Assembly: GCA_900323505.1 (NCBI GenBank)
Contig: OOIN01000036.1
Span: 124,001-188,000 of the forward strand
DNA length: 64,000 nucleotides
Direction of reading: 5' to 3'
Source: Ustilago trichophora
Lineage: Eukaryota > Basidiomycota > Ustilaginomycetes > Ustilaginales > Ustilaginaceae
The notes beneath the pieces were generated by a model, which was not told where the DNA came from, searched no databases, and saw nothing but the letters and a program-made list of their open reading frames with translations. Numbering within the stretch: position 1 is the first letter of the stretch; the number at the start of each line of letters is the position of its first letter. Below are positions 1-9,632 of this stretch, one piece after another. The position numbers and the translations under genes were made by a program.

Positions 1-2047
1 GCAGCGACGCCTTGGCCTGCGAGCTGGGCGAGAGCAGCATCGCAGTATGCAACGAGCTCCTTCCTGGCCGAGCTGTGGAGCTTGTCGGTGTAGCTACGAA
101 GCGAGTTGACTTCCTTCTGCATGTTGGGAACATCCTTCCCCAGGTCAATGGCGCCAGAGGCGGTACTGACGGCCTTCTTGTTGCTCTGCACGGCCGAAAG
201 CTCTTCGGCAAAGAGAGAAGCACGCTTGCGAACGCCGAGATCCCAACCTTGCCACTCGTCCATGGTGACGGCGAATTTGGCGTCGCGCATAATCTCGTCG
301 TAGGCTTCCTTGGCAGCCGCAGCATATCGGCGGACTTCAGCGCTGCTCGTCTCGATAGCCTGCCTTTCGAGCTGGAGGAGCTCCTCGTAGAAGGCAGCAA
401 TCTGGGCTTTGGTGTCGAGTGCAGCTTCGTCGAACTTTGCAATCTGCTGGTCAACGAGTGCGTTGCCGTTGGTGAGTTTTTTGTCGAGGTCGGCGTTGGA
501 GTTGGAGAGCTTGCGAAGGCCACGTTCGACACGATTGAGGATGAGAGCGACAGTGTCCTCGATGAAAGCCTCGTTGACGAGACCGAATCGGTCGGGCAGG
601 TCAGCCAGACGGCGGTATCGAAGGGCGGCGAGGCGGTCGACGGCAAGCTTGTACTCCTTCTCGATGAGATCAGTCATGCCATTCTCCCACACTTCGAGCA
701 GCTCCTTGACTTTCTCCTCTTCAGCATCGAGCTCGGCATCGAGCTGAGCGATCTTGATGGGGTCGGTCTCCTTGTCGGCGCGAGAGTCGAATACGGCCTG
801 CTTGGCGTGCCTGACGCGATCGACGAGGGAGGGATCATTTTGAGCCTTGATTGCAGCTTGTTCCTAGTGATACAGGGATGGGAGTTGCAGCGAAAAGGGG
901 CAAAAATGGGCAAGAAGCGTCAGCGATTGTTTGCAACCATTGGCAATCGTTTCGTTTCGTTTCATTTGCTTTCAATGGACTGCAGCGAAAGAAGCTGACC
1001 ATCTTGGACCAACCGCCGACTTTGTCTGCTGTGGTACGAATGATGGGGTGTAGAAGGGGGCAGTGAGGGAGGAAGCGAGGAGGGAGGAAGGACTGTGTGA
1101 GATATTCAACTTACTGCCTTCTTGACCGACTGTTGAGCGTGCTTGTCGGCTTCCTTGGCAGCGTGCTTCATTTCGGACTGAGCAGCCTTGATAGCATCGG
1201 AGCCAAGCCAGTGAGCCTTGCGCTCGTACACCTTTTCCAGCAAGCGGTCGAGCTGTGGACGGACGTAGAGGCTGTAGAATCGACGCACGGCGGGGCCGAC
1301 GTGGTTGACGAGGAAGCTGTAGACCTGCTTGACGCCATGAACGACACGAGGATGAAGCTTGTCCATGTAGAAGGCGTAGGAGACGGAAGACGAGTGCAAG
1401 CTGTACTGGTAGGCCTGGTCAACATAGGGCGAGATGTCGCGCTGGTAGATGTCGTGGTACGGCTTGACAGCGTTGTGGACCGTGTCGATGTGGGGCTGAA
1501 TGTTGCGTTTGTGGTACTGCCGAGCCTGGTGAAGGTATGGGTCGAGCTGCTTGCGTGCCTTCTTGAGAGCACGACGACGAGCAGGGTCGATGCGCTTCTT
1601 CCAGATGAGACGTCCACGCTTGTTGGCCTCGCGGTAGATGGGTCGAGAGACCTTGTGGGCACGTTTGAGCCAGGGAGTTGCTGCATGGATCACAGGACGG
1701 GTGTAAGGTTCTGCCTTTTGTTGAGCTAGGTGAAGGTAAGGCTTGACGATAGGTGCGAGTTGGTTATGAGCCTGAGCCAGGTTGCGACAGACGGGGCGAG
1801 CATCTTTGGGCGAGTAGTCGAAGGCGAACGGACGCGAGGGGCAAGTCCAAAGAGCAGCATAGATGAGGTAGAAGATGGTGACACGACTGGCAAAGGAGAT
1901 GAGCCAACCGAAGAAGCCTCTGGACTTTTTGGTGTTCTGCTTGCGAGTCAAGTGGCGCGGTTTGTCGTCGAGTGGGAACTTGACAGGGGGAGTGGGGATG
2001 CTAGCACGGCCGCTAGCCCTAGGCTTGACGTCGCCCTGTCTTGCCAT
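1..2047 (-). CDS. Single-pass membrane protein with 11-residue proline repeats (3' end beyond window)
   Basis: Two exons on the minus strand. Exon 1 runs 2047-1115 (311 codons, start MARQGDVK) and exon 2 starts at 863 and runs off the left edge; the intron (1114-864) has donor GTAAGT and acceptor CTAG, and the frame is kept (KKA|EQAAIK). A basic N-terminus precedes one hydrophobic segment at about residues 46-68, so the protein is probably membrane anchored. After it come amphipathic stretches with prolines exactly 11 residues apart (P103, P114, P125, P136 and again P185, P196, P207), many as Pro-Tyr. Exon 2 encodes a long charged, helix-rich region that looks like coiled coil. I do not recognise a named family. 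The repeat resembles 11-mer lipid-binding helices in general form, but lipid binding is inference. It shares an 808-bp divergent promoter region with the JmjC gene. Confidence 0.8.
864..1114 (-). other. Spliceosomal intron in the membrane-protein gene
   Basis: The 251-bp intron has GTAAGT at 1114-1109 and AG at 865-864. Stop codons interrupt the frame inside it, while both flanking exons stay open and join in phase 0. Confidence 0.75.
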
Positions 2048-2646
2048 GGTCGAATGTGAATTTTGTTTTTTCGGGAGGTAGATAGCGAGGTGATCAGACT
2101 CGCATATGATTTTGGGGTGGATGGATGGATGGATGGAGGAAGGGAGGATAGCACGACAAGGCAAAGAGAAGGAAGAGTGTTGTGTTGTGTTGTTTGGCTC
2201 TCCAGTAGTGTCTGTCAAAAGAGAGGCCCGCGCGTATGGACCGCAAAGGTTGCGACTCTTGTCACATGCCTTTTTCTCAAAACCTCTTTTTTCCCCTCCC
2301 AGAAACTACGTCACTGAAGAGAGAGAGCGAGCAGCCTCTCATTTTTGATGGTACAATGTTAGAATTTTGATTTAACATAATAAAAATGGCGCTGCATGCA
2401 GGGTTTGCCTTTGTTTGTGCGCGCTGCTGCTGCTCAGCCGCGACCCTGGACCGGAAAAGATGCCTCTCTCTGTTCTTTTAAGCTTCTTTTTTGGTCGGCG
2501 TCTTGTGCGCATCTTTGTGCGTCTCGTGACACCTTTCGGGAAAGCGCACTTTTTTTTTTATTCTAGACCTTTTCTTCCCTCCGACCATCTCCCATCTCCC
2601 ATCTCCCCACATCCATCGCTATCGACCTTCTTGCTTCATCTATCCG

Positions 2647-2678
<32 letters not shown>

Positions 2679-2855
2679 ACTTCGCCATCTGTACCATATT
2701 CCTTCTCTCTGCTCCCTCTCTCTTGTCATTCTCGGGAATCGTCTTGTTCGAACAATCCAGTACCACACCACACCCGTTCTGCGAACAGGCCCCCCACGTC
2801 GACTCAACATCAGTCCACACCATCATCAATCATCAACACAAAAGGCTGCCGCACC
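2048..2855. promoter_or_regulatory. Divergent intergenic promoter region with CT repeat
   Basis: This 808-bp region separates the starts of two divergently transcribed genes. It holds a GATG repeat near 2118-2138 and a CT dinucleotide tract at 2647-2675 inside a long pyrimidine-rich leader for the JmjC gene. The reading frame of the JmjC gene is open upstream to 2415, but the predicted residues are low-complexity Ser/Leu/Pro from the CT tract, so I treat it as leader. Confidence 0.5.
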
Positions 2856-4853
2856 ATGACAACTGCGGCAGCTCCACCTCCAATCGGAACCGCGTCGACT
2901 GTGTCTTCAACAGCGCCTGCTCGTACATTACGAACAAGTCCACGTAAGAGAGCCAAGTCCCCATCCCTCGATACGCCTTCAACATCCACACAATCAGAGC
3001 AGCAGCAGCCCAAACCAAAGAAACCTCGAGCCGAGCCAATAGACGAATCCGAGCTCGACTGTGCTGCCTGTCCCGCTCCTGGTCAACCCGCTCCCACGCC
3101 TGGCAAAGGCGCCGCTTCCGATCGCGAAACCTGGATCTGCTGCACTCAATGCAACACCTGGTTTCACTGCATCTGCATCGGTCTCGAAAACCCAGACGAC
3201 TACAGCAAATGGTACTGTCACCCATGCATCACTCGATCCATGCAGGCTTACGAATCCGGTACCAGCTCTTCTCGTCCTCCTCTGGCCAATGTCGCTCGAC
3301 CACCTCGTCGAAAGTCTGACCGCGCAAAGCTTCAAGTCGACTATGCTGCCATTCAGGAGGGTATCCCTGCCGATCCGTTAGGTCGATGGAACAACTTTCT
3401 CAACACTTACGACTTTGAACCTGATCGCTTTCGCAGAATGCAGGGGCACGAGTGGACCATCGACTGGCTCCTGCATGACGACACAGCTTTGCGCCACCCC
3501 GTCCTTGTCCCTGCTCCCGATGCAGGCTCCATCAAGGCAGAAACCAACGCTGGCATAGCAGAACCCGAAGCACCCGCCAACGGTCGCGGCAAGAAAGCTA
3601 GCAAAAGCAAGAAAACTTCTGCACCTCGACTCGCACCAAGAAACACCACCATCCCCGGCATGGTCGTGCCACCTCCAGAAATGTCCATCTTTGACGTCGC
3701 CGACATCATCGGCCACGATACCCCCGTCGAAGTCATCGACGTCGCCTCTCAATCCTCCTCCAAAGCCTCTTGGACCATCTCGGAATGGGCCGAATACTTT
3801 GACACACCCAAAGAAAAGAAGAAAAAGACGCTCAACGTCATCTCGCTCGAAGTCACCGGCACTCCCATGCAAGCCTACGTCGAAGCACCCCAACTCGTCC
3901 GTGATCTGGACTGGGTGACTCGCGACTGGCCACAAGAACGACGGGATCCAACATGTCCGGACAACAGTTGGCCCAAAGTGCAGCGCTACGTGCTCATGGG
4001 CGTCGAGGGTGCTTACTCGGACTGGCACATTGATTTTGCCGGCAGCAGCGTCTACTACCACGTCATTTGGGGTCAAAAGACTTTCCTCTTTGCCCCGCCA
4101 ACACCACGCAACCTCGCAGCTTACAAAGCGTGGTGCAGCAGCACACGTCAAGACTTTGACTGGCTCGGTGACCATCTGCACAGTCTGACTCGCGTCGACA
4201 TCAGACCTGGAGAGACTATGCTGATTCCGTCTGGCTGGTTGCACTGCGTCTACACGCCCAAAAACACGCTCGTGGTGGGAGGCAACTTTTTGACCGACTG
4301 GAACGTCGCCACCCAATGGAAGCTCGTTGAGATCGAAGAGGCTACCAAAGTGCCCAAGAAGTTCCGCTTCCCGCATCTCAAGCGTCTCAGCTGGTTTGTC
4401 GCAAAGGGCTGGAATGAGCGTCTCGAGCCACTGGACTCCTTCAAAGCAGCAAATGGAGCAGGCGGAGAAGGTCCCGATGAAGCGGAGGAGGACCAGAAAC
4501 CCCCGATCGAGATCGCCGATCTAGTGGACGTCGTGCCACCCAACAAAGTGCTGAGCAACATCGAACTTGTTCACCAGACGCTCAGTGATGACCTTGAACT
4601 CATTCGAGATCCGTTCATCGCAGAGAGTGGAGACGAAAGGACGGTCAGACAGCAGAAATCAGCTCGGGAGGCCATCCCAACTCACTACGTCGGAAACCTC
4701 GACAAGGCAGAGGTGATGCTCACTGCGTTGCGCGAACGTATTGACAAGGCCAAAGGGTTGGTGGATGTGGTGCAGATGGAGCGCGCACGGAGGTCAAAGG
4801 CAGGCAAGGAAGCAAAAGGTTCGGCGACGAAGAGCAAAAGGGTGCGGCGATAG
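2856..4853 (+). CDS. JHD1: PHD finger and JmjC histone demethylase (JHD1/KDM2-like)
   Basis: Intronless 665-residue protein. The chosen start is the first ATG after the CT-rich leader (MTTAAAPPP). A PHD-type zinc finger lies at about residues 69-124, with paired Cys and a central His (WFHCICIG, ending WYCHPC). The JmjC domain lies at about 375-480: the Fe(II) triad is H391-x-D393 (HID) and H463 (WLHCVYTP), and K408 in WGQKT is the likely 2-oxoglutarate lysine. The surrounding sequence (YVLMGVEGAYSDWHIDF, LFAPPT) is typical of the JHD1/KDM2 family, which removes methyl groups from H3K36 in the nucleus. Substrate specificity is inferred from the family, not shown. The C-terminus is basic and helical. 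No F-box or leucine-rich repeat is visible, as in fungal members. Confidence 0.9.
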   Translation: MTTAAAPPPIGTASTVSSTAPARTLRTSPRKRAKSPSLDTPSTSTQSEQQQPKPKKPRAEPIDESELDCAACPAPGQPAPTPGKGAASDRETWICCTQCNTWFHCICIGLENPDDYSKWYCHPCITRSMQAYESGTSSSRPPLANVARPPRRKSDRAKLQVDYAAIQEGIPADPLGRWNNFLNTYDFEPDRFRRMQGHEWTIDWLLHDDTALRHPVLVPAPDAGSIKAETNAGIAEPEAPANGRGKKASKSKKTSAPRLAPRNTTIPGMVVPPPEMSIFDVADIIGHDTPVEVIDVASQSSSKASWTISEWAEYFDTPKEKKKKTLNVISLEVTGTPMQAYVEAPQLVRDLDWVTRDWPQERRDPTCPDNSWPKVQRYVLMGVEGAYSDWHIDFAGSSVYYHVIWGQKTFLFAPPTPRNLAAYKAWCSSTRQDFDWLGDHLHSLTRVDIRPGETMLIPSGWLHCVYTPKNTLVVGGNFLTDWNVATQWKLVEIEEATKVPKKFRFPHLKRLSWFVAKGWNERLEPLDSFKAANGAGGEGPDEAEEDQKPPIEIADLVDVVPPNKVLSNIELVHQTLSDDLELIRDPFIAESGDERTVRQQKSAREAIPTHYVGNLDKAEVMLTALRERIDKAKGLVDVVQMERARRSKAGKEAKGSATKSKRVRR

Positions 4854-7072
4854 ACGGTTTCCGCGGTGTCTTGGAAGCTGCAAAAGATCATCATGCCCAG
4901 CAGCTCGATAGGTTCGGGGAAAGGCTTGACGTGCTTCCATACATAAGCCGCAGGGCGAAATACGCTTCAAGCCAAGCAGAAGGCAGGTGCAGAACGAAAG
5001 AAAAAAAAAACACACACACACCCACAACCTTCCTGTCAGAGAGATAAGATTAGCCTTTTCCTTTCTTTCTCTTTCTCTTTCTCTTTCTCCACACTACTTT
5101 GTGCTGCTTGCTTATCTCTTCAGCCCCACACAGGTTCTGGCTTTTTGACGTCATACGTTCAGCCGCCAATTCTGCTATCTGTCAACGCAGCTTCCGATCC
5201 GTACTCTATCTGCGCAGAGATAAGGCTTTTGCAAGTCCCCCACATTTCAGCCCACTCTTCTTATGCTTGTTTGCCAAGCTCAATGCTTCATGTCAGACGA
5301 TCGGAGAATTTGCGTACATCTAGATACTACATCGCACTCGCATTTGCACTGGTCATGTTTGGCTTATCTCAAAAGTTGCATTCTTTTTTTGTGCTGATCT
5401 CATCAATCTTGATTGAAGCTGTAAATGCTCCGTCTTGTTAGTTTTTGTGACCATGCATGACATTCTGCGTTCTGTGAAGGATCGGTTGTTCTTGGGAGAG
5501 CATGTCGTCTGGGAAATAGAGATGATGTCAGTGCTGATGCGTACATGATTGAGTTCCTCTACTTATGCAGCCGGAGTCCTCTTTTGTGTTTGAGCTCTGT
5601 CAACCGCCCTCGAATCCAAACGTCCTAACACTGTGTGGATCAAGTAGAGTTTTCTTCTGATGGTAGATACTGATTGGGTTTTGGAAGAGAGCGAGGTGTT
5701 GTTCTCATCCGCACCTTTATCTGGACCCTTGACAGAGGCGCGTTGCGAGCTTATCTCTGCCGCCGGTTTACCAAGGGTATCGTACGAAAGACGCCCACTC
5801 ATTTCTACGCGGCTTTGCTCGTTTTCAAATTCGCCTCATACTGTATCATCAGGTTGCTCTACCAGCTCATCCCAATCATTGGCTGACAGAGTAATACGGG
5901 GTAGGTCAAGCTCCCCACTGCAAAGCTGTGTGTTGTAGAGATGTCACCGGTCTATTGAGCGACACCAATGCCGTTCTTTACCGTTTTGGCTGACAATTGA
6001 TTTTCGAAAGAGCCAATCATCATAGAGTGAGAGAGAGGGAAGAGGGTTCGGGGGAAAAAGAGTCGACGGGAAAGGGGGGCAAGATAAGAAAGACGCGTTC
6101 TGATTGGTTGGATGCGACAGTCCTTATCAAAACGGATGCATTTGCGGACAATTTTCGTTTTGGAAGCCTCGCTTTTGTGCATGTGGAAATTTGGCCTTGC
6201 ATGAGTTGTGTTGATTTTGTACTTTTTCTGCCAGATGCAGCCAACATCTGGCTGCGTCGTGTTTGCCTGGTGGATGCGTCAACGTGAAAGATAAGGGATT
6301 GGATAATCTGACGCAGAACAGGTCCCGCTTCTCCTCCATCCTCGTCTTTTCCCGGTTCGTGTCTTCCCCGCCCCCACACATACCAGAGAGATCGAGAGTG
6401 AAAGAGATTGGAGCGATATCAGGCTGTGCAACAGTGCACAAGTCCACACAACACGACAGAGAGAAAGGTGGAAAGAAGGTGGGTTTTGGCCAGCCCACAC
6501 ATCATCAAGATTAGAAGAAAGTCTTGGCTTCCTCGGCTCAGAGATAAGACTTTCCGTTCGAACCTTGACACCCTTCGGAGCCCGTAAGCCTGCCAAGACA
6601 CTATCGCTCTTCTTGTCATCCCATCGCCCTTTTCACACATCCGTCCACACAGAGCTGGCTATTGATAGAACCATTTTGATCTCATCGTCATTGCCTAACA
6701 AGGCTTGGCAACAGAAGCGGACAAACACGGTCAATTGATTGACCCATGCGCATTCAATATTGGCTGTCGATCTCACGAGTCGGTCTTGGCTGCTGCTTTC
6801 ACACATCCAAGACGGAATGCAGGAGGGGTTGATTGCTATTTTGCTGGTTGCTGTGGATGACTCTTGTGCAACATGGCTTCTCTCACAGAATCTGAAGCGA
6901 ATCTTGTCGACATGCACATGTGTTGTGATGTTGAAAACAGGCTCGGTCGGGCGGGATTTTCTCCTCTGTTTCGCCGCCTCGTGTCTGTACATGCCACAAC
7001 CGACCACCAAAGTCTGGCGAAAAAGAAAAGAAAGAAGAGAGAGAGAGAGAGTTTGAAAGCGAAAAAGCGAAG

Positions 7073-7141
<69 letters not shown>

Positions 7142-7929
7142 AAGACTTGGGGCGCGTGGGCGAGATCTCTCTCCAAATTCGGCGACTCGTCTTTTGCTGC
7201 TGTCTCTCCCCGTTTCGATGATGATGATGTATGGATTTGCGTCGACACAAACCACACACAGAGAGACATACTCAAACAGTCCTGTATGTGTCTCAAGAGA
7301 CTCTCAAACATAGTTTACGCCCTCCTCTCTCCTCGTTTGGTTGGATAGTTTGACGTTTCTAGTTGAGACTAGTAATTGCTGTCGACGCAGCAGCGGGGAA
7401 GTTCAGGAAAGAGCAACTCTTGGTCCAACTTATGGCGAGCAGCTCGGCTCACAAGAATCTATAATCTATCCCTCTTCTCATTCGTCCTTGATTCATACAG
7501 CAATCAGCAGCCACCACAACAGCGACAAAGAGCAACATCCGTCTCTCTCTCTCTCTCTCTCTTTTCCTTCGTGCGTCCTACAAAGCCGTTCCTGTGTCGC
7601 CCGCTCCGTTCGAGTCAGTCCTTCGCCAGCGGCAGTTTGTGAATGAGACCTTCTAACCCTAGCCTCCCTCTCGCCGCCTCTTAAACAATATAGAGTTCAT
7701 CTGAACGCTTGGTTCGCTCCATTTCCCTTCTTCCTTCTCTCTCACCTTTCGTCATCCATCCATCCATTCATCTCCCTTCCTCCTTCCCTTCATCCGTCTC
7801 CCTCTCGCGCCCTTTCAACCTCGCATTCAGGAGACTTGGCACATAGGACTCGGCTGTTGATCGACACGACTCACTCTGTGAACGCATACACATCCGCTTA
7901 CCACCGCTCGCTCGGAGCACTATCCCAGC
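4854..7929 (+). promoter_or_regulatory. 3-kb upstream region of the ammonium transporter with GATAAG cluster
   Basis: No convincing gene is visible in these 3,076 bp. Nine GATAAG/CTTATC hexamers lie between 5043 and 6548 (starting at 5043, 5111, 5219, 5363, 5750, 6083, 6123, 6290 and 6543). GATAAG is the core site of fungal nitrogen GATA activators (AreA/Nit2 class), which fits control of the downstream ammonium transporter. The region also contains an uninterrupted run of 67 A at 7073-7139 and CT-rich leader sequence from about 7540 to 7830. Confidence 0.55.
7073..7139 (+). repeat. Homopolymer run of 67 adenines
   Basis: A perfect A67 tract preceded by a GA-rich stretch (7031-7072). It lies about 0.8 kb upstream of the ammonium transporter start. 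The length is unusual for a single-copy promoter and may be imprecise because of homopolymer sequencing error. Confidence 0.9.
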
Positions 7930-9561
7930 ATGGTCAACATCACATACGGCGTGCTCGAAGCGCCAGGCGCAAACGCCGCCGGCTCCTCCAGCCTTCCCAA
8001 TGGTACCGACATCATCGTCTCGTACGGTCCCGATGGTTCCAGCGTCGCCGCCTACTCGCCAGGTGACATCTCGTGGGTTCTCACATGTACCGCTTTGGTG
8101 TGGATCATGATTCCCGGTCTCGGATACCTCTACTCGGGTCTCGCGCGTAGAAAGAACGCACTTCACCTTCTCCTCCTCACCCTCGCCGCCCTTGCCGTCG
8201 TCTCGTTCCAATGGTTCTTCTGGGGTTACTCTCTCGCCTTCTCCCAAACTTCGGGTGCCTTCCTTGGCAACCTTCGCAACTTTGGCTACATGGGGGTCCT
8301 CGAAAACCCCGTTCCGCAAGCATACAACAAGGTCCCCGAGATTGTCTACGCCATCTACCAGTGCATGTTTGCCAACCTCGTCCCCGCCATTGCCATCGGT
8401 GCCGCGTGTGAGCGTGGTCGCGTTTGGCCTTTCCTCGTCTTCACCTTTGTCTGGACCACGCTCGTCTACGACGTGATTGCGTGCTGGATCTGGAATCCTA
8501 CCGGCTGGGCCTTCAAGTGGGGTGTTCTCGACTACGCCGGTGGTGGACCCGTCGAGATCAACTCTGGTATCACCGGTCTCGTCATCTCGTACTATCTCGG
8601 CCCTCGTACCGGCTATGGTACCGAGCGATTGCTCTTCAAGCCTCACAACGTCTCGTACATCTTTTTGGGCACCGTCTTCCTCTGGTTCGGATGGCTCGGA
8701 TTCAACGGTGGTTCGACCTTTGCTGCCAACTTGCGCGCTGCTATGGCCATCAGCACTACCAACCTCGCCGCTTCGGCCGCTGGTTTGACTTGGATGTTCC
8801 TCGATTTCCGCCTGGAGCGCAAGTGGTCGGTGGTCGGTTTCTGCACCGGTGCCATTGCTGGTCTCGTCGCCATCACTCCCGCAGCTGGATTCGTCGGTAT
8901 GCCCGCAGCCTTGCTCATCGGTGTTGTCTCGGCCGCAGTTTCCAACTTTGCCACTGTCCTCAAGGGTCCCATGCGCGTCGATGATGTCATGGATATCTTC
9001 TCCGTCCACGCCCTTGCTGGTTACGTAGGAACGCTGCTTACCGGTATCTTTGCCCAGGCTTCGGTCGCCAACAACGACGGCAACACCGTCATCCCCGGTG
9101 GATGGCTCGATGGCCACTTTATCCAGCTCGCCTACCAGCTTGCTTACTGTGTTGCCGTCACCGCCTGGTGTGCCGGTATCACGTTTGCAATCATGTTTGT
9201 CATTGACCACACGCCGTTCATCGGCCCCTTCCGATCGTCCGAGATGGGCGAGGTGGTGGGTATGGATGAGGACCAGTGTGGAGAGTGGGCCTACGACTAT
9301 GCCTTTATCAACAGGGACTTGGAAGGCAACTACCAGCCAAGTCACGGTCAGACGTTGGATATGCACGAAAAGATGCCCCACGTTCATCAGACCGACTCGT
9401 TGAGGTCGGATACCCACGCCAGCAGTCAGGATACCTCTGGATTGGTCGCCGAAAACGTTCACGTGGCGTCGAGGGGCGATGCTCACGCTCAGGACCCAGC
9501 AGTGACAGCAACACAGGAGAAGGATGCGGTTCACGTTGCTCCTCAGCAATCCAACCAGTAG
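7930..9561 (+). CDS. Ammonium transporter (Mep/Amt/Rh family), Glu at first twin-His site
   Basis: Intronless 543-residue plasma-membrane ammonium transporter with the usual 11 hydrophobic helices between about residues 45 and 425 and a hydrophilic C-terminal tail. Family landmarks include LVWIMIPGLGYLYSGLARRKN (helix 1), the aromatic gate near FQWFFWGYS, and DYAGGGPVEINSG. The second pore histidine is present (H360 in DIFSVHALAG). The first is replaced by glutamate (E209, codon GAG at 8554). In yeast, Mep1 and Mep3 carry Glu here and Mep2 carries His. On that criterion this is a Mep1/3-like transporter, perhaps the counterpart of smut Ump1 rather than the filamentation-linked Ump2; this assignment is inference. 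The tail is rich in His, Ser and Asp. Confidence 0.93.
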   Translation: MVNITYGVLEAPGANAAGSSSLPNGTDIIVSYGPDGSSVAAYSPGDISWVLTCTALVWIMIPGLGYLYSGLARRKNALHLLLLTLAALAVVSFQWFFWGYSLAFSQTSGAFLGNLRNFGYMGVLENPVPQAYNKVPEIVYAIYQCMFANLVPAIAIGAACERGRVWPFLVFTFVWTTLVYDVIACWIWNPTGWAFKWGVLDYAGGGPVEINSGITGLVISYYLGPRTGYGTERLLFKPHNVSYIFLGTVFLWFGWLGFNGGSTFAANLRAAMAISTTNLAASAAGLTWMFLDFRLERKWSVVGFCTGAIAGLVAITPAAGFVGMPAALLIGVVSAAVSNFATVLKGPMRVDDVMDIFSVHALAGYVGTLLTGIFAQASVANNDGNTVIPGGWLDGHFIQLAYQLAYCVAVTAWCAGITFAIMFVIDHTPFIGPFRSSEMGEVVGMDEDQCGEWAYDYAFINRDLEGNYQPSHGQTLDMHEKMPHVHQTDSLRSDTHASSQDTSGLVAENVHVASRGDAHAQDPAVTATQEKDAVHVAPQQSNQ

Positions 9562-9601
9562 TCCTGCTGTAAAACTCACTTTTTTCTTTGTATATTTCGC
9601 A

Positions 9602-9632
<31 letters not shown>

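Noticed and set aside
2415..2855. N-terminal extension of the JmjC protein
   Set aside because: The extension translates the CT microsatellite into Ser/Leu runs and has no domain; it begins at a non-ATG or an unlikely codon in the leader.
4854..6600. Several 70-120-codon frames on both strands
   Set aside because: They overlap each other, have mixed composition and no recognisable motif; the GATAAG cluster fits a regulatory region better.
7768..9579. A 603-codon open frame antisense to the ammonium transporter
   Set aside because: It mirrors the transporter codon pattern and is low in hydrophobic core sequence; the sense strand has clear family motifs.
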